Assembly: GCA_913778275.1 (NCBI GenBank) | Contig: CAJYWN010000006.1 | Span: 37,387-101,386 of the forward strand | Direction: 5' to 3' | Source: an uncultured Chryseobacterium sp. | GTDB taxonomy: Bacteria > Bacteroidota > Bacteroidia > Flavobacteriales > Weeksellaceae | Length of the DNA: 64,000 nt | Shown: positions 7,343-16,637 of the stretch, piece by piece | How positions within the stretch are numbered: position 1 is the stretch's first letter | Layout of the letters: the number at the start of each line of letters is the position of its first letter | Made by a program: the position numbers and the translations under genes | The notes under the pieces: model-generated | The model's input: the letters and a program-made list of their open reading frames with translations, nothing else | Databases searched by the model: none | Told to the model about the DNA's origin: nothing

Positions 7343-8515
7343 ATGACCCTCACTGAAGTCCAGCATGCAATTTCCGAAAAGAATATCTGTGTTTTAGTTC
7401 CTACCTACAACAATGAGAAAACGCTGAAAAGAGTTATTGACGGTATTTTGGAATATACGGATCAGATCATCATTGTAAATGACGGCTCTACCGATTCTAC
7501 AGCGGCTATTTTATATGATTATCCCGAAATCAAAATTATTCATCTGCCTGAAAATAAAGGAAAAGGAAATGCTTTGAAAACAGGTTTCAGAGAAGCAGAA
7601 AAGCTCGGCTACAGCTATGCCATCACCATTGATTCCGACGGACAGCACTATCCGGACGATATCCCGGTTTTTGTGGAAGCTTTGCTAATGGAAAATCAGG
7701 AGGTGCTTCTGATAGGAAACAGAAACATGGCTCAGGACGGAATTCCCAAGAAAAGCAGCTTCGGGAATCGTTTTTCCAACTTTTGGTTTTGGTTTGAAAC
7801 AGGGATTAAGCTGGAGGATACACAATCAGGATACAGATTGTACCCGCTTCATAAAATTCCCAGAAAATATTTTACTCCCAAATTTGAATTTGAGATTGAA
7901 ATCATTGTACGGACAGCCTGGAGGCATATTCCGGTGAAAAACGTCCCGGTAAAAGTATTGTATGATCCTGCTGAAAGAGTATCTCATTTCAGGCCTTTCA
8001 AAGATTTTACAAGAATCAGTATTCTCAATACAATTTTGGTATTCATCACGCTGGTTTACATTATTCCAAGAAATTTCATCAACAATTTCAAAAAAAAAAG
8101 TTTTAAAAGGTTTATAAAAGAAGATGTACTTGAAAGTGACGGGAGCAATCGCACCAAAGCATTTTCCATTGCCTTAGGCGTATTCATAGGATTTTCTCCT
8201 TTTTGGGGTTTTCATACTCTGCTTACTATTTCTTTAGCGGTACTTTTCAAGCTGAATAAAGTGCTGGCTTTTGTAGCGTCGAATGTAAGCATACCTCCTT
8301 TTATTCCTTTCATCATTGCAGCGTCATTATTTCTGGGTGCACCCTTCGTCGGTGGAAACAGCAATATTTTAAGTCAGGAGCTCAATTTTGATCTGGTAAA
8401 AAACAATCTGCTTCAGTATCTTATCGGCAGCGCTATATTATCGGTTACTATGTCCCTCATTTCCGGAATTTCCGTTTTTCTGTTCCTGAACAAAGTAGAT
8501 CCGGAAAATACATAA
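7343..8515 (+). CDS. Glycosyltransferase family 2 fused to a DUF2062 membrane domain
   Basis: Residues 15-230 are a GT-A glycosyltransferase (VLVPTYNNEKTL, IIVNDGSTDSTA, the nucleotide-sugar or metal site TIDSDGQHYPDD, and EDTQSGYRLYP). Residues 265-385 form a DUF2062 domain with hydrophobic helices (ALGVFIGFSPFWGFHTLL, NVSIPPFIPFI). Dolichyl-phosphate-mannose-synthase-like enzymes of this build act at the inner membrane. Aryl-polyene loci usually contain one, and a role in attaching a head group to the lipid product is an inference. It is the last gene of the + strand block. Confidence 0.85.
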   Translation: MTLTEVQHAISEKNICVLVPTYNNEKTLKRVIDGILEYTDQIIIVNDGSTDSTAAILYDYPEIKIIHLPENKGKGNALKTGFREAEKLGYSYAITIDSDGQHYPDDIPVFVEALLMENQEVLLIGNRNMAQDGIPKKSSFGNRFSNFWFWFETGIKLEDTQSGYRLYPLHKIPRKYFTPKFEFEIEIIVRTAWRHIPVKNVPVKVLYDPAERVSHFRPFKDFTRISILNTILVFITLVYIIPRNFINNFKKKSFKRFIKEDVLESDGSNRTKAFSIALGVFIGFSPFWGFHTLLTISLAVLFKLNKVLAFVASNVSIPPFIPFIIAASLFLGAPFVGGNSNILSQELNFDLVKNNLLQYLIGSAILSVTMSLISGISVFLFLNKVDPENT

Positions 8516-8526
8516 ATTGAAATAAA

Positions 8527-8554
8527 AACTGCAAAGCCTTCAGACCCTGCAGTT
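8527..8554. terminator. Candidate bidirectional terminator between convergent genes
   Basis: An inverted repeat (AACTGCA ... TGCAGTT, 7-bp stem, 14-base loop) lies between the glycosyltransferase and the convergent T9SS cargo gene. A-rich and T-rich flanks sit on either side. The stem is short, so the call is tentative. Confidence 0.4.
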
Positions 8555-8564
8555 ATATTAAGTT

Positions 8565-10580
8565 TTATTGTACTGTTATTTTCTGTGAATAACTCTTTCC
8601 TTTTTTATCCGTTACCTGCAACAGGTAATTTCCAGGCTTTAAGTCTTTCACGGAAATCTGGTTTCTTTCAACGGTAACCTGCAGAACAATCCTTCCGCTC
8701 ATCTCATAAATTTTAGCCCGTTCCGGTATAAAATCAGGCTTTGTCTTGAACTGAATGATATCGTGTGCCGGATTTGGATATACCGTAAACATCTCTTCTG
8801 CAGCCTGAATTTCTTTTGTGCCCAGGAACGAACCTTCCACAACATTTAACGTCGTATTCGGCGTTACATTGTAAATCGTATCTACCAGTCCGGAAGGCCA
8901 GCGTACAATCACTTTTGTAATGGCTGTAGCCTGACCGATTCCGAAATGCGCATTCAATGTGCTCATATTTCCAAAACCGGTTCCGCTTTGTATATCTCTG
9001 ATCTGTTTTCCCCAGGACCCGTAAATTTCAACTCTTGCGCCAATTCCACTTCTGTTGCTTTGGGTTCCTCTGAGAGTTACTTTCAGCCATTTGTTGGTAT
9101 TCCCGGCATTCATCATGATTGTACTTCCGTTTTGAATATCCAGAAATCCATCATTATTCAAATCCCCGATAGGACGATCAAAGTTACTCAGGTTATAAGG
9201 ATTAGGATTAGGCGTAAAGGTAAAATCTCCGTTTCCGAACATGATGGTATTTCCTGCTCCCAGAACATCCAGAAATCCGTCGTTATCAAAATCGTGAGCC
9301 ACATATTCCCTGCTTAGCGCACTGGTGGTATCATAGCCTGATCCTGATGATTTATCGGTAAACGTTCCGTCCCCGTTATTTTTCATTACTTTACTCAGTC
9401 CATTTGCCGTGGAATTAATTCCCACCACCGCGTCCATCCATCCGTCATTATTAAAATCTCCCCATGCGGAAGACCATGTCTGAACCGGGTTTGCCATATT
9501 GGCTGCCGCCGCAACATTGGTGAACGTGGCGTTCCCGTTATTTCTGTGAAGTTCATCGATGTTCCCGCCCGGACCCGAGCCTCCGCCGCTGCATTTTGCA
9601 ATAAAGAGGTCCATATCTCCGTCATTATCATAATCAATCCAGATAGAACCGTAATTTCCTCCGGAAGGGAAATCTCCCAGTCCGCCCTGATTATGATTCA
9701 TGTCTGTACCGTCGTTGATATAATATCTGTTCGGCGCATTATCATCACAGACGAACGCATCTAATTTCCCGTCGTTGTTGATGTCTATAAAATTGGTTCT
9801 CTGAACTAAAAAAGACTGCGGTTTCCTGTCGGATGTATAGGCTGTTCCGTTGGCATTGGCCTTTAAGAAGGCGATTCCGCTTCCAGAGCCGTAAATCAGA
9901 TCATTAAAACCGTTGTTATCATAATCTCCTGCAGCAATACTCCAGGAAGGTGTTATAACAGTAGTAGGAACCGTATACGTAACGTTACTGAATGTTCCTC
10001 CAGGCTGTTGATAAGAAATAATAATCTGAGTAGCACTTACCACGGAAACAATATCATCAAGATAGTCTCCGTTCATATCTACAATACAGTTGTTAAAATT
10101 CCCTGCAACAGAAACCGGCTGGGAAGTAAAGGTCAGTCGATCAGGCTGCACCACTACTTCTGAAACATTGATATTAAAGCCTAATGAAGAAAATTTGTTA
10201 TCAAATACAATATAATACGTTGTGCCCGCAACGGCATTAAAGGTGACCTGAGAAAACTGTCCGGTGTAATCGTCGTTGGCGGCAATACAATTGAGCGCAG
10301 TACAATTTCCTGAAAATACGATTAAACGCGTATCTGCGTTTTGGCCAGCAGACGAAGTGTTAATTTTAATCGTTTTATTAGCGGTGGCTGTATATTTATA
10401 CCATAACCCTTTTGTTCCGGGCCCGCCCGTTAAAGTACAGACCGTTAAAGGCGGATCTCCTGTAATACTGGGAGCGATAACCGTTCCTAAGCCGAGCGGA
10501 ACTGCTGTGGCGCATGTAAGCTGTGCAGAGAGCCATGTACTGTTTAATAATAAAACGAAGAAGGGGAATATTTTTTTCAT
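8565..10580 (-). CDS. Secreted FG-GAP/VCBS-repeat protein with ASPIC/UnbV region and T9SS sorting domain
   Basis: The 671-residue protein has a signal peptide ending at LSAQ and a beta-rich N-terminal domain (about residues 20-145). FG-GAP/VCBS-like repeats follow, marked by DxNxDGxxD loops such as DINNDGKLDAF, DYDNDGDMDLF and DLNNDGFLDIQ (about residues 165-480). Next comes an ASPIC/UnbV-type segment (RSGIGARVEIYG, VIVRWPSG) and a C-terminal type A sorting domain (VYPNPAHD, then KPGNYLLQV). The type IX system would export it to the surface. The calcium-binding propeller suggests adhesion or polymer binding. It sits between the two pigment blocks with no evident pathway role. Confidence 0.88.
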   Translation of the reverse strand: MKKIFPFFVLLLNSTWLSAQLTCATAVPLGLGTVIAPSITGDPPLTVCTLTGGPGTKGLWYKYTATANKTIKINTSSAGQNADTRLIVFSGNCTALNCIAANDDYTGQFSQVTFNAVAGTTYYIVFDNKFSSLGFNINVSEVVVQPDRLTFTSQPVSVAGNFNNCIVDMNGDYLDDIVSVVSATQIIISYQQPGGTFSNVTYTVPTTVITPSWSIAAGDYDNNGFNDLIYGSGSGIAFLKANANGTAYTSDRKPQSFLVQRTNFIDINNDGKLDAFVCDDNAPNRYYINDGTDMNHNQGGLGDFPSGGNYGSIWIDYDNDGDMDLFIAKCSGGGSGPGGNIDELHRNNGNATFTNVAAAANMANPVQTWSSAWGDFNNDGWMDAVVGINSTANGLSKVMKNNGDGTFTDKSSGSGYDTTSALSREYVAHDFDNDGFLDVLGAGNTIMFGNGDFTFTPNPNPYNLSNFDRPIGDLNNDGFLDIQNGSTIMMNAGNTNKWLKVTLRGTQSNRSGIGARVEIYGSWGKQIRDIQSGTGFGNMSTLNAHFGIGQATAITKVIVRWPSGLVDTIYNVTPNTTLNVVEGSFLGTKEIQAAEEMFTVYPNPAHDIIQFKTKPDFIPERAKIYEMSGRIVLQVTVERNQISVKDLKPGNYLLQVTDKKGKSYSQKITVQ

Positions 10581-10604
10581 GGATAAAAGTTTTTATTATT
10601 GTTT

Positions 10605-11699
10605 TTATGGACAGGTCTGATTTAAAGAAGAAATCCATTGCTTAAGGAGTTCTACTCCTTCATCGTGAACGATCGTTCTTCCGAGCAGAGGCATTCTGTT
10701 GTTTTCATTGGTAGAGCTCAATCTGAAATGCATTACCGATTTGGCAGGATTTCCAGGTGTAATAATTCTTTCGAGTGAAGAATTAAGGGGTTCATCAGCC
10801 ATTACGCAGACTCCCATTTTTGTTAAGTTTGCAGTCTGGCTGAAGCTTAAACGTATTGCTCTGTAATCGCATCGTGCATTTTCCTGATGACAGTGCGCAC
10901 AATTGATATCAAGATAAGACCGAAGGCGAATATCCAAAGGTTTACTGGTATCTTTATAATTCACTGTAGAGACAATACTGGATGGATAACTTTGGAGATA
11001 ACCCTCATCAACAAACTTTTGAAGCTGGTTTTTAATGCCATTGGAATAATTGTAAGTTCCATTCAAATTTTGAGGCTTCATACCGATGGGAATCGGTTTG
11101 TTGTCCAATTTATGACAGGCCAGGCATTCTGTCTCAGAAGGAATCCTGTAATCTGTTGTTATAATATCTCCATTATTTTTTTTGAACGTAATATTTTTAG
11201 AAGTGCCACTTGCAAAGTTTGCTCCGGTAACCAGTTCTGCTTCAGTCTGGGCATCATTCCAGAGATATTCTGCAAAAATCCATCCTGTAGACTTTTTAAT
11301 CATCAGGCGTGTCTCCAGAATCTTTGTTGTATTGCCCGGTTGTATCGTATTATAGTAGAAATTTTTAATAAGGACAGTACCTACGGGAAAATTCAGTATT
11401 TTATCATCAGTATCATAGCCTGCTTTTACTCCGCCAGGCATCCAGATGAACCTCTTCTTTAATGCATAATCGGTAAAAAGCGAGCTGGCCGGCTCATAAG
11501 GAATAACCTTGGTATTAGGTTGCAGATTTTTCAGTTCACCGGTAAAAAACATATAAGTCGATAACTTTGCGTACGGAACTGCATCAATATTAAAATTAAC
11601 AAAAGAACTCTCCGTTTCTACGCTTTCAATTTTTTCATCACTTTTACAGGAAAACAGCACTAAAAAACATAATAGTGACAGCAGGTAGACTTTTCTCAT
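10605..11699 (-). CDS. Diheme c-type cytochrome lipoprotein (SO_2930-like)
   Basis: A lipoprotein signal (FLVLFSC, Cys18) precedes a domain with two haem-attachment motifs, CLACH (residues 192-196) and CAHCH (267-271). The overall look, with ASSLFTDYALKKRFIWMPG and a late MPLLG, resembles the diheme cytochrome family named after Shewanella SO_2930. Such proteins are predicted redox carriers in the periplasm or outer membrane. The gene is 24 bases upstream of the FG-GAP gene, so the two are likely one transcript. Confidence 0.8.
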   Translation of the reverse strand: MRKVYLLSLLCFLVLFSCKSDEKIESVETESSFVNFNIDAVPYAKLSTYMFFTGELKNLQPNTKVIPYEPASSLFTDYALKKRFIWMPGGVKAGYDTDDKILNFPVGTVLIKNFYYNTIQPGNTTKILETRLMIKKSTGWIFAEYLWNDAQTEAELVTGANFASGTSKNITFKKNNGDIITTDYRIPSETECLACHKLDNKPIPIGMKPQNLNGTYNYSNGIKNQLQKFVDEGYLQSYPSSIVSTVNYKDTSKPLDIRLRSYLDINCAHCHQENARCDYRAIRLSFSQTANLTKMGVCVMADEPLNSSLERIITPGNPAKSVMHFRLSSTNENNRMPLLGRTIVHDEGVELLKQWISSLNQTCP

Positions 11700-11919
11700 C
11701 CATTAATAATTTAACGGAAACGAATTTAATCAATTAAACAATACAAAATAAAAAAATCAACAATAAAATCAATATTATTTTAAATAACAAACATTTTAAA
11801 TGTTATTTTATGAAATTTATTCTGTTAAAATATGATAAAAAGTAATCACTTTAAAAATCATAATTTAAGATATCTATTCAAGAAAATAGTAGTATAATGC
11901 AATATGTTATAAATAAAAT

Positions 11920-13722
11920 TTATCTATTTACTTTTCCGGAAGATTTTCGGAGATAACGTTCCACATTTCTTCTGTCGGGAACGGTGGTAATTTCTTTCGT
12001 TAATGCTTTTTCAAATGCTGTCTGTGCTTTCACATAATCTTTTCGGTTGAAATAATATTTTCCGGTTTGATAATACACCAGCCAGTAATCCGGATTTAGA
12101 TATTGGTAATGGGTAAGAAAGTCATCTGTTAACGATACTTCACCCTCAATTCCCTTTTCCACTTCGTGATTAACCATTTTGTATTGCTTATAATTTTCAA
12201 ATTCCTCAGAGTTGATGAAAGGATCTTTGGAAATGTTTAGTTCAGATCTGGCAAAGTCTCCGTTTTTTAATTGTTCCTCCGAAAAAATTTCATTAAGGTC
12301 ATAACATACGAATTCGCCGAGCTGATAAGGATTCGCCGAAACCCATACTAACTTTTTCAGAGGAGAAAAGATCACGGCGTGATGTGCCAGAAGCTGATTG
12401 ATCGCCTTTTCGTTTCCGTATCCTATCTTTTCTCCTTTCAGTCCGGATTTATCCCTTAGGATGGCAGCCATTTTTTCAGGATTCAGCTGTTTATTTTCCG
12501 CTAAAAGTTCCCGGAGCTTTTCGTAACGGTATTCGGAATGGCTCTCTGCAATATGCTTCTGATTCCTTCTATCATTTTTATATGCCTCTGACTGAAAATG
12601 GTTGGTACAAAACACACGGCTTGTATTTTCGGCCTGATATACCCCGAAATTATCCGGTGACACTTCAATGATGACCGCATTTTTATCATACGCACTTCCT
12701 ACAAGGATAGATTCCGAGACAAAAACCTTTCTCTTCTTTACAATGGCAATCGCTTCATCAATATTTCTCGCATACTGCAGAATTTCCCTTGTAACAAGAG
12801 AAATCGGTGTTTTTGCAGTTAGCGGAATTTTAGATTTTCCGGCATTGATGGTTACCGTAATTCCTTCTTTATTCATTCCGGAAACCACTCCTATCATTCC
12901 CGGCCAGCTTATCGAGAGATACGGAATTCCATCTTCGGGCTCTACCATTTCAACGACTTTATTTTGAGCAAAATCGTCACCCACGTAAAAATCAAAATTT
13001 CTTCCGATCAGCAAATCTCCGTCTTCAGTATTTTCATTCCAAACGGCAAGAGAAGTGCACCCTACCATCATGAGATCCTGCATGGCGTGACCAATATCGT
13101 GAGCACCGTGCAGGTAAAGATTCCGAAGATATTTCGGAGCTATAAAATCGTATTCATCCGACGCATATTGGGATAATCCGTATAATTCTGCCTGATAATC
13201 TTCACGGACATTGAGATACATTTTCCGGTTGTACCATTTCAGAAAACCACGAAGCAGATTTTGTTTAAATTTTGAAGGAACAAAGCCTTCCACTTTTGAA
13301 AAGAAAATTTTTTCCTGCTTTTGCATGAGATTCTGCGTGAGTGCTCCATTATTGTATCCCAACTGCAGTGGATTTCCATTAATATAAAGCTCCCAGAGCT
13401 GCTGCTTATTCTTTGTTAAATAATTTTGCTTAAAACTAAAAGTAGAATCGTTAATTTTTGTAACTTTTGGAATTTCAAGGGAATACTGCTTCACCTCGGG
13501 AAGATGATGTACCGATTTTTGGATTCCGCAAGAAGTGAGGTTGAGGATAAAGATCAGGCTGAAAACAAATAAAATGATAGATCCATTTTTGCGAAAACAT
13601 TGAATCTTGTCACTCTGACGAAAGAAGAATCCCGACAAAGACAGTTGAGATTCTTCAATCCTTTTCGCTTCGTTCAGAATGACAACCCGCATATTATTTC
13701 TGACTTTATTAACCATTTTCAT
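11920..13722 (-). CDS. C45-family (AAT-like) acyltransferase/hydrolase lipoprotein
   Basis: The core (about residues 170-450) resembles acyl-CoA:6-aminopenicillanate acyltransferase-type Ntn hydrolases. VGCTSLAVWN supplies the predicted nucleophile Cys222, exposed by self-cleavage, followed by GRNFDFYVG, PGMIGVVSGMNKEG and VTREILQYARN. A TPR-like segment closes the protein. A lipobox (NLTSC, Cys65) lies unusually far from the start: residues 14-39 are encoded by a family B repeat, and no ATG lies between residue 11 and the lipobox. Because it is coupled to the oxidoreductase upstream (ATGA overlap), I infer a role in acyl transfer or ester chemistry of the pigment. Its substrate is unknown. 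Confidence 0.75.
   Translation of the reverse strand: MKMVNKVRNNMRVVILNEAKRIEESQLSLSGFFFRQSDKIQCFRKNGSIILFVFSLIFILNLTSCGIQKSVHHLPEVKQYSLEIPKVTKINDSTFSFKQNYLTKNKQQLWELYINGNPLQLGYNNGALTQNLMQKQEKIFFSKVEGFVPSKFKQNLLRGFLKWYNRKMYLNVREDYQAELYGLSQYASDEYDFIAPKYLRNLYLHGAHDIGHAMQDLMMVGCTSLAVWNENTEDGDLLIGRNFDFYVGDDFAQNKVVEMVEPEDGIPYLSISWPGMIGVVSGMNKEGITVTINAGKSKIPLTAKTPISLVTREILQYARNIDEAIAIVKKRKVFVSESILVGSAYDKNAVIIEVSPDNFGVYQAENTSRVFCTNHFQSEAYKNDRRNQKHIAESHSEYRYEKLRELLAENKQLNPEKMAAILRDKSGLKGEKIGYGNEKAINQLLAHHAVIFSPLKKLVWVSANPYQLGEFVCYDLNEIFSEEQLKNGDFARSELNISKDPFINSEEFENYKQYKMVNHEVEKGIEGEVSLTDDFLTHYQYLNPDYWLVYYQTGKYYFNRKDYVKAQTAFEKALTKEITTVPDRRNVERYLRKSSGKVNR
13609..13683. repeat. Dispersed palindromic repeat, family B, copy 2, inside a coding region
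   Basis: GTCACTCTGACGAAAG at one end and TTCGCTTCGTTCAGAATGAC at the other match copy 1 at 4385-4459. AAGAATC and GATTCTT arms lie between them. The element overlaps codons 14-39 of the C45-family gene as called. Confidence 0.7.
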
Positions 13723-15242
13723 CCTTTAATAAATTGAATTAATCTATTATCTATCAGTTCTTTGCCTAAAATTTCCGCACAGGTATTAAATGCTCCGATG
13801 GTACAGCCTAAAATTCCGTGCATATTTACAGATTGGCCCGTTAAAAAAAGGTTATCAATCTTAGTTCTTGGTGAAACCATTGTTTTCAGAGGATTTTCCG
13901 AGCTTTTGATGTAGCCGTACATGTTTCCGTTAAAACTTCCGATGTAATCGCGGTAAGATAAAGGTGAAGAAGTGTAAAAGGACTTTATGGATTTTCTCAG
14001 ATCCGGAAATTTCTTTTCTAAAGCATCAATCATTTTTTCAGCCTTTTCCTGTTTGAATTTTTCGTACAGCACCCCCCTTTCATGTTCCTCTGCAACAGTA
14101 TTGAAAGTATCTTTCCAAGCTTCCACTTCTTCAAAATCCATATAAGAAATTGCGGTAAGACTTTCCGCAAAACCGGGATCATGTTTTGATTCCGTTGAAG
14201 AAAGCATATATGTTTCGGGCCAGGATTGTTTTTGATAACGATGAGCACTCCAGACCATTTCTTCATTGGAAAAATGATACAGATTATAATTAAAATCAGG
14301 AATTGTACGGGGCTTTAAAACCAAATATACACTGAAACAGGACGGGACCGGCTCCCAGCTCATTATCCTGTTTAAAAAAGATTTTTTCAGCCTCTCTTCA
14401 CCAAGAAGTCGAAGGGTTGAACGAATTTCTATATTCGAGATAAACCTTTTGGCAGAATATTCTTTTCCACCTGAAGTTTTTACGCCTGATAAAATATTAT
14501 CTTCATTAAATATAAAATCAGAAACTTCGGAATGCTTATGCACTTCTGCTCCGTATTCACGCAGCCTGCGAATCAGCAGTTTCGAAATCTGGCTCCCGCC
14601 ATGTACACACTTGTAAGCACTTTGAATATAAGAATTTACCGTAAGTGCATGAACATAAAACGGGACATTTTCAGAATCTCCTGCGTATAAAAAATTTGAG
14701 CCCAACAAAACGGCCTGCAGCTTTTTATTCGTCGTTAAAGATTCGATAAATCTTCTGGTGTTTAAGTGAAGGATTTCTTCATTATAATTGTCTTTTCCTA
14801 CCAGATTGTATCTGGGGAACAGACTGCAAACTCTCTGAATTTCTTCACAATAGTCTTCTAAATTTTCTCTTTCATCCGGAAAATATTTTGACAGCTGTTC
14901 AACAAAATTTTCATTGCCCTGTGCATGAGGATATTCAATTTCATCGTCGCCAAAAGTAATTTTATCGTAACCGTCTTCATCCATTTTCCTGAGCTGAAGG
15001 TCTTTCATTATCTCCAGATAGGAAAAAAACTGATGCAGGTTCTGCCCTTCCGACAGTCCTCCCAAATAATGGACTCCCGTATCGAAGATGAGTTTATCGC
15101 GGGAGAAGGTCTGTAAGTTTCCTCCATACTGGTTGTTTTTCTCCAGGACACACACTTTCAGGCCTTCTTTCGCCAGAATAAGTGCCGAAACAAGACCGCC
15201 TAATCCGCTGCCGATTACAAGTATGTCGAATTGTTTTTTCAA
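13719..15242 (-). CDS. CrtI/phytoene-desaturase-like FAD-dependent oxidoreductase
   Basis: The 507-residue protein opens with a Rossmann dinucleotide site (VIGSGLGGLVSALILA) followed by EKNNQYGGNLQTF, the pattern of the phytoene desaturase and retinol saturase group. The C-terminal FAD-binding segment GQSVNMHGILGCTIGAF is present. Relatives oxidise or saturate polyene chains. In flexirubin loci it is a candidate for modifying the polyene, but the actual step is not shown by sequence. It overlaps the downstream C45-family gene by four bases. Confidence 0.85.
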   Translation of the reverse strand: MKKQFDILVIGSGLGGLVSALILAKEGLKVCVLEKNNQYGGNLQTFSRDKLIFDTGVHYLGGLSEGQNLHQFFSYLEIMKDLQLRKMDEDGYDKITFGDDEIEYPHAQGNENFVEQLSKYFPDERENLEDYCEEIQRVCSLFPRYNLVGKDNYNEEILHLNTRRFIESLTTNKKLQAVLLGSNFLYAGDSENVPFYVHALTVNSYIQSAYKCVHGGSQISKLLIRRLREYGAEVHKHSEVSDFIFNEDNILSGVKTSGGKEYSAKRFISNIEIRSTLRLLGEERLKKSFLNRIMSWEPVPSCFSVYLVLKPRTIPDFNYNLYHFSNEEMVWSAHRYQKQSWPETYMLSSTESKHDPGFAESLTAISYMDFEEVEAWKDTFNTVAEEHERGVLYEKFKQEKAEKMIDALEKKFPDLRKSIKSFYTSSPLSYRDYIGSFNGNMYGYIKSSENPLKTMVSPRTKIDNLFLTGQSVNMHGILGCTIGAFNTCAEILGKELIDNRLIQFIKG

Positions 15243-15393
15243 GGAGATTAATTTTTTTATCAGTTTTTGGAAGCCTTGTCAACGTTTTATGCTGAGTTAT
15301 TTGCAGCCCGGCTTGAGCGGAAATCCTTTTTTTGCGGAAGCGAAAAAAGATTGGGAGCGGAAGACGGAAAAGCTGCCCTAAAAATATTGAAAT

Positions 15394-16278
15394 TTAATTA
15401 ATATCGTCCCAAAAATCGAAATAATTGAACCATTGAAGCGGATATTTCCTGATCATGGATTCGAGGTTTTGCGTGTAGGAATTGAGAAGTCCCTGGGCAT
15501 CGCGCTTTTTTATATTTTCAGCAACTCTCGCGTACAAATGATAATGAAGGTTTTTCTCTTTCATCACATACACATACACAACAGGAACGCCCAGCCTTGA
15601 AGCAATAAGAAAAGGGCCTGCAGGAAATTTCGCGGTTTTTCCAAGCAATTCACCTTCTAAAAATTTTGAGCCTTCGAAATAACGGTCGCCGGTAAAACAG
15701 ATAAGCTCGTTTTTTGATAGTGCTTCATTGATTTCGAAAATATGAGACATATCTTCTTTTACATAGATGAATTTAACGGTACTTTTTTTAACCGACACAC
15801 TTTCAAGATATTCTTTAATGACTGTAACTTCCTGATCTGTTGTTACTAAATTAATCTGGCAATCAAAATCGATATCTGCAAAAAAATGCTCGGCAATCTC
15901 AAAATTACCGATGTGTGCGCTGATGAGTACACCGCCCTTTTTTTCCTCTAAAAGATTTCTTAGATTTTCAATTCCGTCGAATTCATAGGTGTATTTATTC
16001 CGAAATCCGGCTGAAATAGCCGTTTTATCGATAAGTACGGTCCCGAAAGTAAAGTAATTTTTAAATAATGAAATTTTAGTTTTCCAGTACCCGTAGTTGA
16101 GCCTTTTCCCAAAATAATATCTGTAATACCTGTTGCTGTTTTTTTCGAATAAAAAATAGTAGAACGCAACAAAATAAAGCACGACGTATGAACTTCTGAT
16201 CCCGATATTTCTAATGCACCAGACGAAAATCCTGTAACCCAGAATTGTCCCTTTAGATTTACCTTTCCACTTGTTCAT
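15394..16278 (-). CDS. LpxL-like lysophospholipid/lipid A-type acyltransferase
   Basis: I place the start at MNKWKGKSKG; a longer frame from 16326 would start inside a repeat. The 294-residue protein has an N-terminal hydrophobic stretch (SSYVVLYFVAFYYFLF) and the acyltransferase block ISAHIGNFEIAEHF, with the HxxxxE catalytic pair. FPAGPFLIASRLGVPVVYV follows downstream, as in LpxL/HtrB enzymes. Acyltransferases of this family are constant members of aryl-polyene loci and may join the polyene acid to its lipid or resorcinol partner. Confidence 0.85.
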   Translation of the reverse strand: MNKWKGKSKGTILGYRIFVWCIRNIGIRSSYVVLYFVAFYYFLFEKNSNRYYRYYFGKRLNYGYWKTKISLFKNYFTFGTVLIDKTAISAGFRNKYTYEFDGIENLRNLLEEKKGGVLISAHIGNFEIAEHFFADIDFDCQINLVTTDQEVTVIKEYLESVSVKKSTVKFIYVKEDMSHIFEINEALSKNELICFTGDRYFEGSKFLEGELLGKTAKFPAGPFLIASRLGVPVVYVYVMKEKNLHYHLYARVAENIKKRDAQGLLNSYTQNLESMIRKYPLQWFNYFDFWDDIN

Positions 16279-16289
16279 AGCAGTAATTG

Positions 16290-16378
16290 AACAATTTACC
16301 AATATAAAAATGTAACAGCGAAACAATTACTCAATCAGACATTGATAAACTGTTATATTGGTATATTGCTACATTATA
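16290..16378. repeat. Dispersed palindromic repeat, family A, copy 3
   Basis: The spacer holds AATGTAACAGCGAAACAATTAC, given here as the two parts AATGTAACAG and CGAAACAATTAC, and then AAACTGTTATATTGGTATATTG. It matches the arms of copies 1 and 2. It fills the gap between the acyltransferase and the ACP gene. Confidence 0.6.
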
Positions 16379-16633
16379 TTATTTATTTTTTTCAGCGGTT
16401 TTGTTTTCGATAATTGAATAGAAATTATCAAAAGTCACGATATTTTTAAAATCAGCCTCGCCCAATTTCACTCCGAAATTAGATTCGATAACTACCACCA
16501 GATCAATATAATCCAGGCTGTCTAATCCTAATGTCTTTTTAAAGTTTGCATCATTGCTGATTTCATCGCCATCTACTTCGAATTCATTGACTAAAAAGTC
16601 ATTGGCAATCGCAATAATTTTCTCCCTTTCCAT
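16379..16633 (-). CDS. Acyl carrier protein
   Basis: The start is at MEREKIIAIA (cat at 16631-16633), four bases after the ketosynthase stop; an upstream in-frame ATG would overlap that gene. The product has 84 residues with the phosphopantetheine site LGLDSLDYIDL (Ser39). It is the second ACP of the locus and only moderately similar to the first, so the two may serve different steps, for example starter loading and extension. Confidence 0.9.
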   Translation of the reverse strand: MEREKIIAIANDFLVNEFEVDGDEISNDANFKKTLGLDSLDYIDLVVVIESNFGVKLGEADFKNIVTFDNFYSIIENKTAEKNK

Positions 16634-16637
16634 GTTT

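Noticed and set aside
8946..9764. Several open frames on both strands across the FG-GAP gene
   Set aside because: They lie wholly inside the 671-residue coding frame and reflect its repetitive composition. They lack family signatures and ribosome sites.
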